From positions 1 through 31,718 of IMG/VR virus record IMGVR_UViG_3300042905_002881: 31,718 bases of DNA. The stretch is one strand, 5' to 3'. The position numbers and the translations under genes are program-made. Position 1 is the first letter of the stretch, and each line of letters begins with the position of its first letter. The stretch comes from a virus. This document shows positions 7,667 through 15,849 of this stretch, piece by piece. The notes below the pieces were generated by a model. That model made no database searches, was not told the DNA's origin, and saw only the letters and a list, made by a program, of their open reading frames with translations.

Positions 7667-8102
7667 CATGTATGCATATGTGGCCAGCCGAGCCGGGCAG
7701 CAAAATGATTTTTATGACACAGCGGTGTTTGACTCTGATGCAAAAGAGTATGTGAATAGCAATGTCACCAAGCCACGTGAAATTGCCTATTGGCGCAAAC
7801 ATCCCAATCTGCATGGTTGGATGGAAAGCCTTTGGAAGCGTAAATTGCACCAAGCCAACATGGAACAGCCCGATGACCGTGGTTGGGGCAGTGCGTTCAA
7901 CGGCATTGAACTAGAACTAACATGGGAAGATCTTGACAAACTTGAGCAAGCAGTCAAGCACTGCCAGCTACCCAAGACCACAGGATTTTTCTTTGGCGAA
8001 GACTCGGACGAATATTATCGAGCACAAGATCTAGAGTTTATCCAAACTGCCAAGTCCGAATTGTTCTTGGGACTTAAAGTGTTTTATAACTCGTCGTGGT
8101 AA
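7656..8102 (+). CDS. Conserved phage protein of the MGLDMY family, GTG start
   Basis: The product of 148 residues begins (M)GLDMYAYVASR and contains EIAYWRKHPNLHGWM, then LPKTTGFFFGEDSDEYY and ends FYNSSW. This pattern belongs to a widespread phage family of unknown function, sometimes mislabelled as an enzyme. The GTG at 7656 is chosen because AAGGAG lies six bases upstream and the family begins MGLDMY. The gene overlaps the preceding 56-residue gene. The conserved aromatic and acidic residues suggest a soluble folded protein; no catalytic motif is evident. Confidence 0.85.
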   Translation: MGLDMYAYVASRAGQQNDFYDTAVFDSDAKEYVNSNVTKPREIAYWRKHPNLHGWMESLWKRKLHQANMEQPDDRGWGSAFNGIELELTWEDLDKLEQAVKHCQLPKTTGFFFGEDSDEYYRAQDLEFIQTAKSELFLGLKVFYNSSW

Positions 8103-8115
8103 GGATTTAAATAAC

Positions 8116-9489
8116 ATGAATGAAATCTCTTTTGATCTTGATCGTTGTGAGGCAGTGATGGCCGCAGGTTGGATTCGAGACCTGGAAAGTTCGGACAGTC
8201 GCATTCACAAAGAAAAGGTGATTGAAAAAGCACTCATGGCCGCACGACTGGGCAGTACTGATGCACAGTGCTTTTTGTTCAACTGCTATCAAGCCTACAA
8301 TCCGTTCTACACATTTCATGTGCGACAGGTTCCCGAAACCACAGGACTAACTGGTCGTGGCAACCCGTGGCCACGCTTTTGGGCCTTGTTGGAAGACCTG
8401 CGCACTCGAGGTATTTCAGGACACCGCGCACGTGATGCCATTCAAGAATGTGCTGACGAGTTTGATAGTGAAGAGTGGAACAATCTTGCTCGACGTGTGC
8501 TGATCAAAGACCTACGTTGCGGCATTTCGGAAAAGACCTTGAACAAGGTGTTGAGCAAAACTGAATGGAAGATTCCTGTGTTCAGTTGCCAACTGGCACA
8601 AGACTCAACAGACCAGCCCAAAAAGCTCCGAGGCATCAAGCGCCTGGAATGCAAACTGGATGGTGTGCGTGTGTTGGCAGTGGTGTCGGGTAACTCGTGC
8701 ACCCTGTACAGTCGCAATGGTAAAGAGTTTGAAAACTTTCCGCAGATTGCAGAAGCTATTTTAGATAATCGCAAGCACTTTCAATACGGTCGTGGCACAG
8801 GTGGCCACTTTGTGCTGGATGGTGAGATCGTTGGCGAAAGCTTTCAAAAGCTCATGCGTCAAGCACATCGCAAGAGCAATGCTGAAACTTCGGGCATGGT
8901 GTATCACATTTTTGATATCTTGCCCTTGGATGCTCTCAAACAAGGCCACTGCAATTTGCAACAGTACAAACGCATTAAGTGGATTGAGAGTGCCCGAGAA
9001 GCCCTTTTGGACACGCCTTGCCTGCGCATCATGAATGGCTTGGAAGTGGACCTGGACACAGCCGAAGGGCATGACATCATGCACCGTTATGCCGAGGCTG
9101 CTGTGGCCGAGGGTTTTGAAGGTATCATGATCAAGAGCATGGATGCACCTTATGAGTGCAAACGCAGTGATTTTTGGATGAAATGGAAACCCACTATAAC
9201 TGTTGATTTGAAGATTGTGGGTTTTGAGCAAGGTACTGGTCGCAACGAAAATCGACTTGGTGCTATAATTTGTGAAGGAGAAGACAATGGACGGCATATT
9301 TGTGTTAATGTTGGCAGCGGTCTTAGTGATAGCGATCGCGATGGGTACTGGGCCGCAAGGCATGACCTACTTGGTCACTTGGTTGAAATCCAAGCTGACG
9401 CGGTCACACAAAACCAAGACGGAACATACAGCCTCAGATTCCCACGGTTCTTGAGATTTCGTGACTTCGAAGCAGGAGAAAAAGTTTGA
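8116..9489 (+). CDS. ATP-dependent DNA ligase, T4 gp30 type
   Basis: The 457-residue product has the nucleotidyltransferase motifs in order: motif I ECKLDGVRV with the adenylated Lys180, motif III LDGEIVG (234-240), motif IV EGFEGIMIK (332-340), motif V DFWMKWKP (352-359), then an OB-fold region to the end. The N-terminal about 170 residues are the DNA-binding domain of T4-like ligases. It seals nicks during replication and repair. Length is close to T4 ligase. AAGGAT precedes the ATG. A membrane-protein-like ORF lies in the +1 frame inside the OB region (9287-9454), with an extended -10 and a ribosome binding site. The stop overlaps the next gene's TTG start. Confidence 0.95.
   Translation: MNEISFDLDRCEAVMAAGWIRDLESSDSRIHKEKVIEKALMAARLGSTDAQCFLFNCYQAYNPFYTFHVRQVPETTGLTGRGNPWPRFWALLEDLRTRGISGHRARDAIQECADEFDSEEWNNLARRVLIKDLRCGISEKTLNKVLSKTEWKIPVFSCQLAQDSTDQPKKLRGIKRLECKLDGVRVLAVVSGNSCTLYSRNGKEFENFPQIAEAILDNRKHFQYGRGTGGHFVLDGEIVGESFQKLMRQAHRKSNAETSGMVYHIFDILPLDALKQGHCNLQQYKRIKWIESAREALLDTPCLRIMNGLEVDLDTAEGHDIMHRYAEAAVAEGFEGIMIKSMDAPYECKRSDFWMKWKPTITVDLKIVGFEQGTGRNENRLGAIICEGEDNGRHICVNVGSGLSDSDRDGYWAARHDLLGHLVEIQADAVTQNQDGTYSLRFPRFLRFRDFEAGEKV
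9287..9454 (+). CDS. Candidate nested small membrane protein inside the ligase gene
   Basis: In the +1 frame relative to ligase, an ATG at 9287 opens a 55-residue frame. The N-terminus holds one hydrophobic segment (GIFVLMLAAVLVIAIAM, residues 3-19), then a second moderately hydrophobic stretch and a polar basic, His/Ser/Thr-rich tail. AAGGAG lies seven bases before the ATG, and an extended -10 (TGCTATAAT, 9261-9269) lies just upstream. No good -35 is seen. The form resembles small phage membrane proteins such as holin-like or inhibitor proteins, but I recognise no family. It could be chance, since the same bases encode conserved ligase residues. Confidence 0.42.
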   Translation: MDGIFVLMLAAVLVIAIAMGTGPQGMTYLVTWLKSKLTRSHKTKTEHTASDSHGS

Positions 9490-9905
9490 AAATTGGACTT
9501 AGTTATAGTCGTTGTGTTCGTGACATTGTGGAAGGTCAAGTGGACCTTGAAGATGTGTTGGTCATTGTTGCTCGCACAGACTTTGATCCACGTGATGATG
9601 CACAATGGTCGGGTATCTGGGCAGGCTATAGTGGCGGCTCATTTCTAAACACAAATATAGAATGGGGCGATACTGATTACACGGAACAAGATTTCCGTGA
9701 TGTCAGTATTGAATTATGGAATCAAGGCAAGTTCCACCAGCCCCGCAAGTTCGGTGCTCACCCCCGACGCCTGCCGTACTACTGGTTAGAAACTGTGGTA
9801 TCAGACAGCGACCTAGAAAACTTGCCCACTGTAAAAGACGCCTGGGACAAATTTCAAATGGTATCTGGTCTCAGAGGTACTCCGTTGAAAGCACACAATG
9901 AGTAA
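9486..9905 (+). CDS. Conserved phage protein, TTG start
   Basis: The product of 139 residues begins (M)KIGLSYSRCVRDIVEGQVDL and continues VLVIVARTDFDPRDDAQW. I recognise this N-terminus from a conserved phage family of unknown function. The TTG at 9486 overlaps the ligase stop and is preceded by AGGAG at eight bases, so it is the likely start despite the rare codon. The C-terminal half is rich in Trp, Tyr and acidic residues. It overlaps the next gene by eight bases and belongs to the coupled run from ligase to the BI-1 gene. Confidence 0.83.
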   Translation: MKIGLSYSRCVRDIVEGQVDLEDVLVIVARTDFDPRDDAQWSGIWAGYSGGSFLNTNIEWGDTDYTEQDFRDVSIELWNQGKFHQPRKFGAHPRRLPYYWLETVVSDSDLENLPTVKDAWDKFQMVSGLRGTPLKAHNE

Positions 9906-10125
9906 AAGAGTTGGCCCAATCACATTAGACGGCGAAGCTGCAAACCGAATCACTTTGCTAAATCTCAAAGAGTACCGTGGATACCTCAAGAAAGAACTCA
10001 GTGACTGGAAAAAGAATCCGAGGTCTGAAGACAATCCCACTGGCTATTGGTTGCATCCAGAAGATGTGGTAAACAATGCTCGTGTAATCGAAGCATTGAA
10101 CCTAGTGATCAAGCAATACGAATGA
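9898..10125 (+). CDS. Conserved phage hypothetical protein, 75 residues
   Basis: The product begins MSKRVGPITLDGEAANRITLLNLKEY-like (read in two parts: MSKRVGPITLDGEAANR and ITLLNLKEYRGYLKKELSDW) and ends PTGYWLHPEDVVNNARVIEALNL. The GYWLHPED...N.R.IEALK motif is familiar from small T4-like cyanophage proteins. It looks helical and soluble. Function is unknown. It overlaps the genes on both sides, with ATGA into the following gene, so it is translated as part of the coupled operon. Confidence 0.82.
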   Translation: MSKRVGPITLDGEAANRITLLNLKEYRGYLKKELSDWKKNPRSEDNPTGYWLHPEDVVNNARVIEALNLVIKQYE

Positions 10126-10580
10126 AAAAGATATTCTATGAAAAAATTGGACGTCGGTATCATCCTGTGGCTGAGTATGACAGTGATCTTTTGGACAGTT
10201 TCCCTAAAGGTAATCACTTGGTCATGTGCTACCCCGGGGGTTCATCCCGTAGGTTTAACGTGGAACCTAACCATGCCGCGCTGATTGCGGCCGGCCGTGT
10301 GGCCGAAGATGCCATGTGCAAAGCCATACGCGAAGCCAGTGAACTGCGACCACAAAGAACTGCTATTACTCCGGGACAAAAGAAAGCCTGGGAAAAGTTA
10401 GCAAAAGAGTTTGGTAGTGAATTGGCTACTCTACAAATTGCTTGTGTTTACGACATTGCTCAAGCAGGATTGACGGCATTACACGCAGAAGCAGATAAAT
10501 TAATGAAACACGAGAGTGTGAGACACGCATACGAACAATTTTTGTTGGTATGCGAATTAACCAAAAAGGAGAAAGAATGA
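10122..10580 (+). CDS. Conserved T4-like phage protein, 152 residues
   Basis: The product begins MKKIFYEKIGRRYHPVAEYD and contains LDSFPKGNHLVMCYPGGSSRR, then AITPGQKKAWEKLAKEFG, DIAQAGLTALHAEADKLMKH and YEQFLLVCEL. This ordered set is well known to me from T4-like cyanophages, where the protein has no assigned role. It begins with a beta-type region and ends with helices. The ATG at 10122 overlaps the previous stop (ATGA) and starts the family correctly; an earlier in-frame start at 10047 would overlap the preceding gene. Its end contains the AAGGAG for the BI-1 gene. Confidence 0.87.
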   Translation: MKKIFYEKIGRRYHPVAEYDSDLLDSFPKGNHLVMCYPGGSSRRFNVEPNHAALIAAGRVAEDAMCKAIREASELRPQRTAITPGQKKAWEKLAKEFGSELATLQIACVYDIAQAGLTALHAEADKLMKHESVRHAYEQFLLVCELTKKEKE

Positions 10581-11269
10581 TGTACGCATCAACTATTGAC
10601 AGTTATAGAGACGCCGCGGGCGTAAATCAAGCCATGGGTCGTGTGTATGGACACATGATGCTGGCTGTGATCACCAGCATGCTGGTGTCTATGTTTGTGG
10701 GCATGAGTCCAGAACTGGTACAGTTTTTCTTTACCGGATTCATGAAATGGGTGGTTATCTTTGCACCCTTGGTGGCAGTGTTTGCGGTCACCATGGTGCT
10801 GGGCAACAATCCCAGCAAAAGTGTTGCGCAACTTTGCCTACATGGTTTTGCGGCCCTTATGGGCTTGAGTTTTGCCACAATCTTTGTAGTTTTTAAAATG
10901 GGATCAATCGTCACAGCCTTCATGGGCGCGGCTGTTTTGTTTGGTACCATGTCGGGATATGGATACTTTACCAAGCAAAGTCTTGACTCAGTGGGTCGTT
11001 ATGCTTTTGTGGCCTTGATTGCAATCATCATTGCCAGCATCATCAACATCTTTATCGGCTCTACGGTGATGCAAATGGTGATCTCTGCAATTGCAATCAT
11101 TGTGTTTTTGGCACTCACAGCCTACGACACACAGAGAATCCGCGAGATGGTGTCAAATGGAAATGCCACTGCGGCCGACGAAGTGTCTGGAGCACTCGCA
11201 TTGTATTTAGACTTTATTAACCTGTTCATTAATCTGCTCCAGCTGTTTGGACTTAAAAAGGACGACTGA
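10577..11269 (+). CDS. Bax-inhibitor-1 / YccA-like multispan membrane protein
   Basis: The product of about 230 residues has roughly seven hydrophobic segments. It carries the UPF0005/BI-1 signatures GYGYFTKQSLDSVG, TAYDTQRIREMV and a final ALYLDFINLFINLLQLFG segment. Bacterial members sit in the inner membrane; E. coli YccA binds and restrains the FtsH protease, and other members conduct calcium. A phage copy could protect phage proteins from FtsH or tune lysis timing; this is inference. AAGGAG precedes two adjacent ATGs (10577 and 10580), so the exact first residue is uncertain. It ends on an overlap with the following ATG. Confidence 0.9.
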   Translation: MMYASTIDSYRDAAGVNQAMGRVYGHMMLAVITSMLVSMFVGMSPELVQFFFTGFMKWVVIFAPLVAVFAVTMVLGNNPSKSVAQLCLHGFAALMGLSFATIFVVFKMGSIVTAFMGAAVLFGTMSGYGYFTKQSLDSVGRYAFVALIAIIIASIINIFIGSTVMQMVISAIAIIVFLALTAYDTQRIREMVSNGNATAADEVSGALALYLDFINLFINLLQLFGLKKDD

Positions 11270-12180
11270 TGTCTACCACCGAAGAGCAGGAAAAACTGCT
11301 ACAAGTACTCAAATTCACACCGCGCACCTACAAGATTCAATTGTGGGGCTATGGTGGCGAGCATGTCATGGGCACCGTGGATCGCAAGGTCTACGATTAT
11401 TTTAAGGAACATCGTCTAAGTGTGCCGGACTATGCCTGGGGTGGATATGATGGGGAAGTGCCCGAAGACATGCAACCTTTTGCGCCCGGGTCGTGGTTTG
11501 ATTGCGATGACATGGGACATGTGAATGGCGTGGATATGAGTGCCGGACATCTGCAGATTCTGGACGAGAATGAAAACATTGTTTATGAGCGTGAACTGTC
11601 CAGTCTTGACGGCTGCGATGTGCAACTCAGCACCATAGAAGAAGTTTGGATTGACGAAAAAGATCCCGGCACTGTGGTGTTCTATGGATACACATCTGAC
11701 AAGGGCACATTCTTTGAAGCCAACATTGAACTTCGACAACCATTTGATCCTGAAAAACTGCTGATACAAATTTCCGATTTTGACAGCAACGAAATTGTTG
11801 TAGGTGCTGAATACGACGGTGAAGAACTGGACAACTATGGTGGAGACACCAACGGCAAAGGTTCTGAGTATGCATTCTACATTGCAGGGTCAAACCAAGG
11901 CAAAGGCTACGAACGATATCGCGACATGGATGACATCGTTTATGGACTTACTAACTGGTTCCCGGCCAAAACTGTGCCTGTTCGCCAAGGCAAGTATGAA
12001 GTCAAGACCAAGGACGGTCACGAATATCATGCCATGTTCAACGGCCGGAACTGGCACAACGAGTGGAGCCCCGACGAAGAACTCAAAATTGTCAAGTGGC
12101 GAGGTGTAGCCTACGACCCCGATGAGCACTTTTTGAGAGAAGCATTAGACCGTATTGTTTTGGAACATACCAAGGAGTAA
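11269..12180 (+). CDS. Acidic conserved phage protein, 303 residues
   Basis: The product contains YKIQLWGYGGEHVMGTVDRK, a WFDCDDMGHVNGVDM segment, a central acidic beta-rich part and a second domain with TVPVRQGKYEVKTKDGHEY. Net charge is clearly negative. I recall proteins starting with YRIQLYGYGGE in T4-like cyanophages, always of unknown role. There is no membrane segment or catalytic motif. It starts one base inside the stop of the BI-1 gene and is followed after two bases by another acidic protein, so the two are probably made together and may act together. Confidence 0.8.
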   Translation: MSTTEEQEKLLQVLKFTPRTYKIQLWGYGGEHVMGTVDRKVYDYFKEHRLSVPDYAWGGYDGEVPEDMQPFAPGSWFDCDDMGHVNGVDMSAGHLQILDENENIVYERELSSLDGCDVQLSTIEEVWIDEKDPGTVVFYGYTSDKGTFFEANIELRQPFDPEKLLIQISDFDSNEIVVGAEYDGEELDNYGGDTNGKGSEYAFYIAGSNQGKGYERYRDMDDIVYGLTNWFPAKTVPVRQGKYEVKTKDGHEYHAMFNGRNWHNEWSPDEELKIVKWRGVAYDPDEHFLREALDRIVLEHTKE

Positions 12181-12182
12181 TC

Positions 12183-12671
12183 ATGGCAAATTGGACTGTA
12201 AGCACTTATTATAAAAAGTCGATCGAAGAACACGAGCACTTTGTCAAAGATGGACAAAAACTTGTGTATCAAACGGGCTGGCGCGGAGGATCTTGGACGG
12301 TCACTACTTCAGATGATAATCCTCCGGAATTTGAATTTGTAGAAGTTCCAGGCGGAGATGGACGTCGCGACAGTATTGACATGTATAACTGTTGTGAAAA
12401 CAACATTGAAGAAGTAGAGCTGATTGAAACCTATGACGGATGGTGGGCAGAGATTGAGTGGCCCGATGACATGGACGAAGAAGAACAGCAACGCCTACAG
12501 GAGATCATCGACGAAGAAGGCGTCTACAGCCTGGAAGATCAAGAAGATTGGATGCACGACGAAACAGAAATGTATATCTGGGGGCCCATTCAAATTGAGG
12601 GAGAAAACGGTTTCAGCAAAATCATCATTGCCGACGAAAACGGCAAAGTTGTGGATTTTAAAGAAGACTAA
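12183..12671 (+). CDS. Acidic conserved phage protein, 162 residues
   Basis: The product begins MANWTVSTYYKKSIEEHEHF and contains SWTVTTSDDNPPEFEFVEVP, GGDGRRDSIDMYNCCENNIE and a strongly acidic stretch (WPDDMDEEEQQRLQEII). This plan is familiar from T4-like cyanophages; function is unknown. The charge resembles DNA-mimic proteins, but that is speculation. AAGGAG precedes the ATG. The gene ends the block: a new -10 box begins eight bases after its stop. Confidence 0.82.
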   Translation: MANWTVSTYYKKSIEEHEHFVKDGQKLVYQTGWRGGSWTVTTSDDNPPEFEFVEVPGGDGRRDSIDMYNCCENNIEEVELIETYDGWWAEIEWPDDMDEEEQQRLQEIIDEEGVYSLEDQEDWMHDETEMYIWGPIQIEGENGFSKIIIADENGKVVDFKED

Positions 12672-12678
12672 AATGTAG

Positions 12679-12684
12679 TATAAT
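12679..12684 (+). promoter_or_regulatory. -10 box of promoter for the structured RNA
   Basis: A perfect TATAAT lies just after the previous stop codon. The -35 region at 17 bases (TTTTAA, 12656-12661) is poor, so an activator or altered polymerase may be needed. The predicted start, about seven bases downstream at 12691, coincides with the base of the RNA's closing helix. Confidence 0.6.
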
Positions 12685-12690
12685 TACTGT

Positions 12691-12875
12691 GTGCATGGAC
12701 AGAGAGATTGGGCTGTTCAATGGCCGGGTAGGGTGATCGATAACCTAGGCCTACCAGGCACCGTGGCATGTGAACAGAAGTCCCGTAGGTTGCGACAAAG
12801 ACCTCGGTCTGGCAACAGACCAAAACCCGGATTGGAACCCCGGGGGTATGCCGAGAGGATCTATCTAGTAAGGTT
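12691..12875 (+). ncRNA. Candidate structured RNA or 5' leader (riboswitch-like), unknown class
   Basis: No frame here looks coding, yet several helices fit together. GCATG (12693-12697) pairs with TATGC (12847-12851) and closes the domain. CTGTTCA (12713-12719) pairs with TGAACAG (12771-12777), with GGG (12710-12712) able to add CCC (12782-12784). Inside, GGTAGG (12727-12732) pairs with CCTACC (12750-12755). AGGT (12787-12790) pairs with ACCT (12801-12804). GGTCTG-GCAA-CAGACC (12806-12821) is a perfect stem with a GNRA tetraloop. CCCGG (12826-12830) pairs with CCGGG (12840-12844). A -10 box sits directly upstream and a small gene starts at 12882 behind TAAGG. It is not a tRNA, tmRNA or RNase P RNA by my reading. 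It may be a cis-acting leader or a free small RNA. Confidence 0.68.
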
Positions 12876-12881
12876 GTGTAT

Positions 12882-13205
12882 ATGACTGTTAACATTGAAG
12901 CCTCTACGTCGAGTATGCTTAAATCACTTGACTCGCTTAAAGAAACGCCTTTGCCCATGCACAAATTATTTTTCGAACTGTCTACCACCAGTCAATGGTA
13001 TGCTATCATGCAAGAAGCAAGAGCACAGTTTGGTAAAAATTGGCGCAGTCAGAGTCATGTCAAACGCAGACTTGATCGTGCCAACATAACCTATAGATCT
13101 GGCCTGGTCGCAGAGCGTGTTTGGTTTGAGGTACCTGATCCCAAGTTTGGTACTTGGGTAGCCATTAAACATGCTGTTAGACAGGTAGCGGCCACTAATA
13201 AATAA
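12882..13205 (+). CDS. Small protein of unknown function downstream of structured RNA
   Basis: The 107-residue product is basic in its second half (RSQSHVKRRLDRANITYRSG) and ends with VAIKHAVRQVAATNK. It has no signal peptide or membrane segment, and I recognise no family. The middle, QWYAIMQEARAQFGKNW followed by the basic helix and a VWFEVPD strand, could be a small nucleic-acid-binding fold; this is inference. The ATG at 12882 is preferred because TAAGG lies eight bases upstream; a GTG at 12876 is an alternative. It follows the structured RNA and may be its regulated gene. Confidence 0.72.
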   Translation: MTVNIEASTSSMLKSLDSLKETPLPMHKLFFELSTTSQWYAIMQEARAQFGKNWRSQSHVKRRLDRANITYRSGLVAERVWFEVPDPKFGTWVAIKHAVRQVAATNK

Positions 13206-13211
13206 ATTTCT

Positions 13212-14648
13212 ATGATATTTGGTTTTGCTATTTTGGCCACTGCTCTTTTATTGAGCGCAGTGGCTGCCTATTACTCTGTGGCTGGTCTGGTTGCTATATT
13301 TTCTGCGGCAACTATTCCTGTGATCATCATGGGTGGCAGTTTAGAACTGGGAAAGATTGCAGCCACTGTGTGGTTGCACAACAACTGGCGCCGTGCTGGC
13401 TGGGCCTTCAAGGTGTATCTTGTGCCAGCCGTGGCCTTCTTGATGCTGCTGACCAGTATGGGCATTTTTGGATATCTATCCAAAGCGCACAGTGATCAAA
13501 GCCTGGTGTCAGGTGATGCTGTGGCCAAGATTGCTATCTATGATGAAAAAATCAAAACAGAACGTGACAACATAGATGCTAACCGCCGGGCTCTCAAGCA
13601 ACTTGATGAAGCAGTGGACCAAGTTATGGGCCGGTCCAGCGACGAACGAGGCGCAGAAAAGGCAGTTCAAATACGCCGTGGCCAACAAGCCGAGCGTGGC
13701 CGACTACTCAAAGAAATTGGCGAAAGCCAAAAAAGAATTACCACGCTCAACGAAGAACGAGCTCCTCTTGCAGCAGAATTTCGAAAAGTTGAAGCCGAAG
13801 TAGGCCCGATCAAATATATTGCCGCCTTGATCTATGGCGAGAGCACTGATCAAAATGTATTGGAAAAAGCTGTTAGATTTGTGATCATAATGATTGTGCT
13901 GGTATTTGACCCTCTAGCACTCACACTGATTCTGGCCGCTAACAAACAATTTGAATGGGCAAGACAAGGCACCGGTGGGTTTATACACGACGAACCCCGA
14001 TACAAACCAGATGATGGTCCACTGACTGAAAAACAAATTGAAACCTTGCGCGAGATTGTAAAGACAGAGACACCTCCACAACAACCACCTTCACACCACC
14101 CCGACACACATCCTTATTTGAAAGAGGGTTTTAAATATCCACCAGGTTGGATGTTTCATTCTCCCATGGTGGTCAAATTCAATGAGACGCCACCAACCGA
14201 AGATCATGAAGAAATTGAATCTGAAGATCTGGAACTCAAAGCAGCCATCAAACAATGGAAGGCCGAGAACCCCAACGACACCATAAAAAATCAACGCTCT
14301 AAATTAATACGAGGTGAAATCAACGAATTGCCTTGGATGCGTCTGGTAGCCGACAATGCCAGACCAGAAAATCGCACTGGGTTTGGCACCAGCTTTCCAG
14401 AAACAGCCAGCAAAGGCGATTCGTTTGTGCGAGTAGACATTGTGCCCAATGTCGTGTACAAGTACAATGGTACAAACTGGATTGCGGTTGACAAAAACCT
14501 TAGCGACAGTTACACTTATGATTCAGCTTATATCGAACACCTGGTGAACAAAATAAGTACAGGTGAATATGATCCTGAATTATTGAGCAACAGCGAGCGT
14601 CAACAATTGGAAAACCATCTACAAAAGGCAAACAATGAAATCAAATGA
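13212..14648 (+). CDS. Membrane protein with coiled coil, conserved phage type
   Basis: The 478-residue product has hydrophobic segments at about residues 3-30, 32-55 and 67-90. A charged coiled-coil region follows (about 105-195, rich in Glu, Arg and Lys), then a further membrane segment at 222-242 (RFVIIMIVLVFDPLALTLIL). The hydrophilic C-terminal half of about 230 residues is proline-rich at first. The N-terminal plan (GGSLELGKIAATVWLHNNW) is shared by membrane proteins of T4-like aquatic phages; function is unknown. It could anchor a complex at the inner membrane. The last codons overlap the clpX start by 14 bases, so it is coupled to clpX. Confidence 0.82.
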   Translation: MIFGFAILATALLLSAVAAYYSVAGLVAIFSAATIPVIIMGGSLELGKIAATVWLHNNWRRAGWAFKVYLVPAVAFLMLLTSMGIFGYLSKAHSDQSLVSGDAVAKIAIYDEKIKTERDNIDANRRALKQLDEAVDQVMGRSSDERGAEKAVQIRRGQQAERGRLLKEIGESQKRITTLNEERAPLAAEFRKVEAEVGPIKYIAALIYGESTDQNVLEKAVRFVIIMIVLVFDPLALTLILAANKQFEWARQGTGGFIHDEPRYKPDDGPLTEKQIETLREIVKTETPPQQPPSHHPDTHPYLKEGFKYPPGWMFHSPMVVKFNETPPTEDHEEIESEDLELKAAIKQWKAENPNDTIKNQRSKLIRGEINELPWMRLVADNARPENRTGFGTSFPETASKGDSFVRVDIVPNVVYKYNGTNWIAVDKNLSDSYTYDSAYIEHLVNKISTGEYDPELLSNSERQQLENHLQKANNEIK

Positions 14649-15849
14649 CACCATTGACACATGTAGTTTTTGTGGTAAACACAAGGATGCAGTTGCCAAA
14701 CTCATTGTGGGCGAACGTGTGGCAATTTGTAATGAGTGTGTGGAACTTTGCGAAACATTGCTCACAGATGAAAGCATTGTTAAGACAACAGACCCAGTTG
14801 AACTTGATCCGCAGGCAATTAAAGAACATCTTGACCAGTATGTTATTGGGCAAGATCGTGCCAAGCAAATGTTGAGTGTGGCAGTGGTGAATCACTACAA
14901 ACGCATTGCCAATCCTGATCCCAATGTAGAAATTGAAAAATGCAATATTTTGATGTTTGGGCCCACTGGATCAGGAAAAACATTGCTGGCTCGCAGCGTG
15001 GCACGCTATCTTGACGTGCCATTTGTTATTGCAGATGCTACCAGTTTAACCGAAGCAGGGTATGTGGGCGATGATGTAGAAAGTTTGATATCTCGACTGT
15101 TTGCAGCGGCCAATGGTGATGTGGCCAAGACTCAACGTGGCATTGTGTTCATTGACGAGATTGACAAGATCAGCCGACGCAGTGAAAGTGCCAGTATCAC
15201 ACGCGACGTTTCAGGCGAGGGTGTACAGCAGGCTCTACTTAAATTGGTAGAAGGTACCAAATGTAGAGTCACTCCCACTGGTAATCGCAAGCATCCTTCA
15301 GGAGAAATGATTGAAATTGACACCACCAACATTTTGTTTATTGCTGGCGGGGCATTTGTTGGTCTTGATGCTGTAGTCAAAAATCGAGTGCGCGGTACCA
15401 GTATTGGATTTGGTGCCAAGGTGAATCCTGATGTCAACACCAGTTTGGATCAAGTCACACCAGATGACTTGATCAAGTTTGGAATGATCCCGGAGTTTAT
15501 TGGACGCTTTCCTGGTTGGGTAGCTCTGAGGGAACTGGGCAAAGAGGATCTTATCCGCATTTTGCTGGATGTCAAACACAGTTATATTCAGCAGTATTCA
15601 TGGTTGTTTGGTCAGGATCGAGTTGAATTAGAATTTTCGCCCGAAGCATTGGAATTAATTGCTGATCGCACTATTTTGAACAAAACTGGTGCTAGAGGTT
15701 TGCACAGTGAACTGGAACGTGTGTTGCTTCCGCACATGTTCTATTTGGCACAGTATCGCCGGCAAGGCATAGACCGGGTGATCATCGATGCTGATCAGGT
15801 AAATACCCCTAGAGAACTCAAGGAAGCAAATGCAAAAACTCAGGGGTAG
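14635..15849 (+). CDS. clpX: ClpX AAA+ unfoldase
   Basis: The 404-residue product is a full-length ClpX. The N-terminal zinc domain has C10, C13, C32 and C35. Then come Walker A GPTGSGKT (109-116), pore loop GYVG (142-145), Walker B VFIDE (171-175), the RKH loop (NRKHP), arginine finger region FIGRFP and sensor 2 GARGL (352-356). The ClpP-docking IGF loop (IGFG, 257-260) is intact, so it can in principle engage host ClpP. ClpX selects and unfolds tagged proteins for ClpP. No clpP is present in the window. Its 3' end overlaps the bS21 gene by 20 bases. The start sits inside the upstream membrane protein gene behind AAAGG. Confidence 0.96.
   Translation: MKSNDTIDTCSFCGKHKDAVAKLIVGERVAICNECVELCETLLTDESIVKTTDPVELDPQAIKEHLDQYVIGQDRAKQMLSVAVVNHYKRIANPDPNVEIEKCNILMFGPTGSGKTLLARSVARYLDVPFVIADATSLTEAGYVGDDVESLISRLFAAANGDVAKTQRGIVFIDEIDKISRRSESASITRDVSGEGVQQALLKLVEGTKCRVTPTGNRKHPSGEMIEIDTTNILFIAGGAFVGLDAVVKNRVRGTSIGFGAKVNPDVNTSLDQVTPDDLIKFGMIPEFIGRFPGWVALRELGKEDLIRILLDVKHSYIQQYSWLFGQDRVELEFSPEALELIADRTILNKTGARGLHSELERVLLPHMFYLAQYRRQGIDRVIIDADQVNTPRELKEANAKTQG

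Noticed and set aside
8104-8115. TTTAAATAAC just before the ligase ATG as a late promoter
   Set aside because: It lies two bases from the ATG and overlaps the gene's own AAGGAT spacing, so it is better explained as an AT-rich leader.
8761-9363. Minus-strand ORF of 200 codons opposite the ligase gene
   Set aside because: It lies opposite conserved ligase motifs III to V, with no ribosome binding site or recognisable domain.
12821-12851. T-arm-like stem suggesting a tRNA on either strand
   Set aside because: The stem and loop lengths do not match a T arm, and no acceptor, D or anticodon arm could be fitted.
13194-13211. AATAAATA before the membrane coiled-coil gene as a late promoter
   Set aside because: It is formed by the last codons and stop of the previous gene, and the start codon is too close for a leader.
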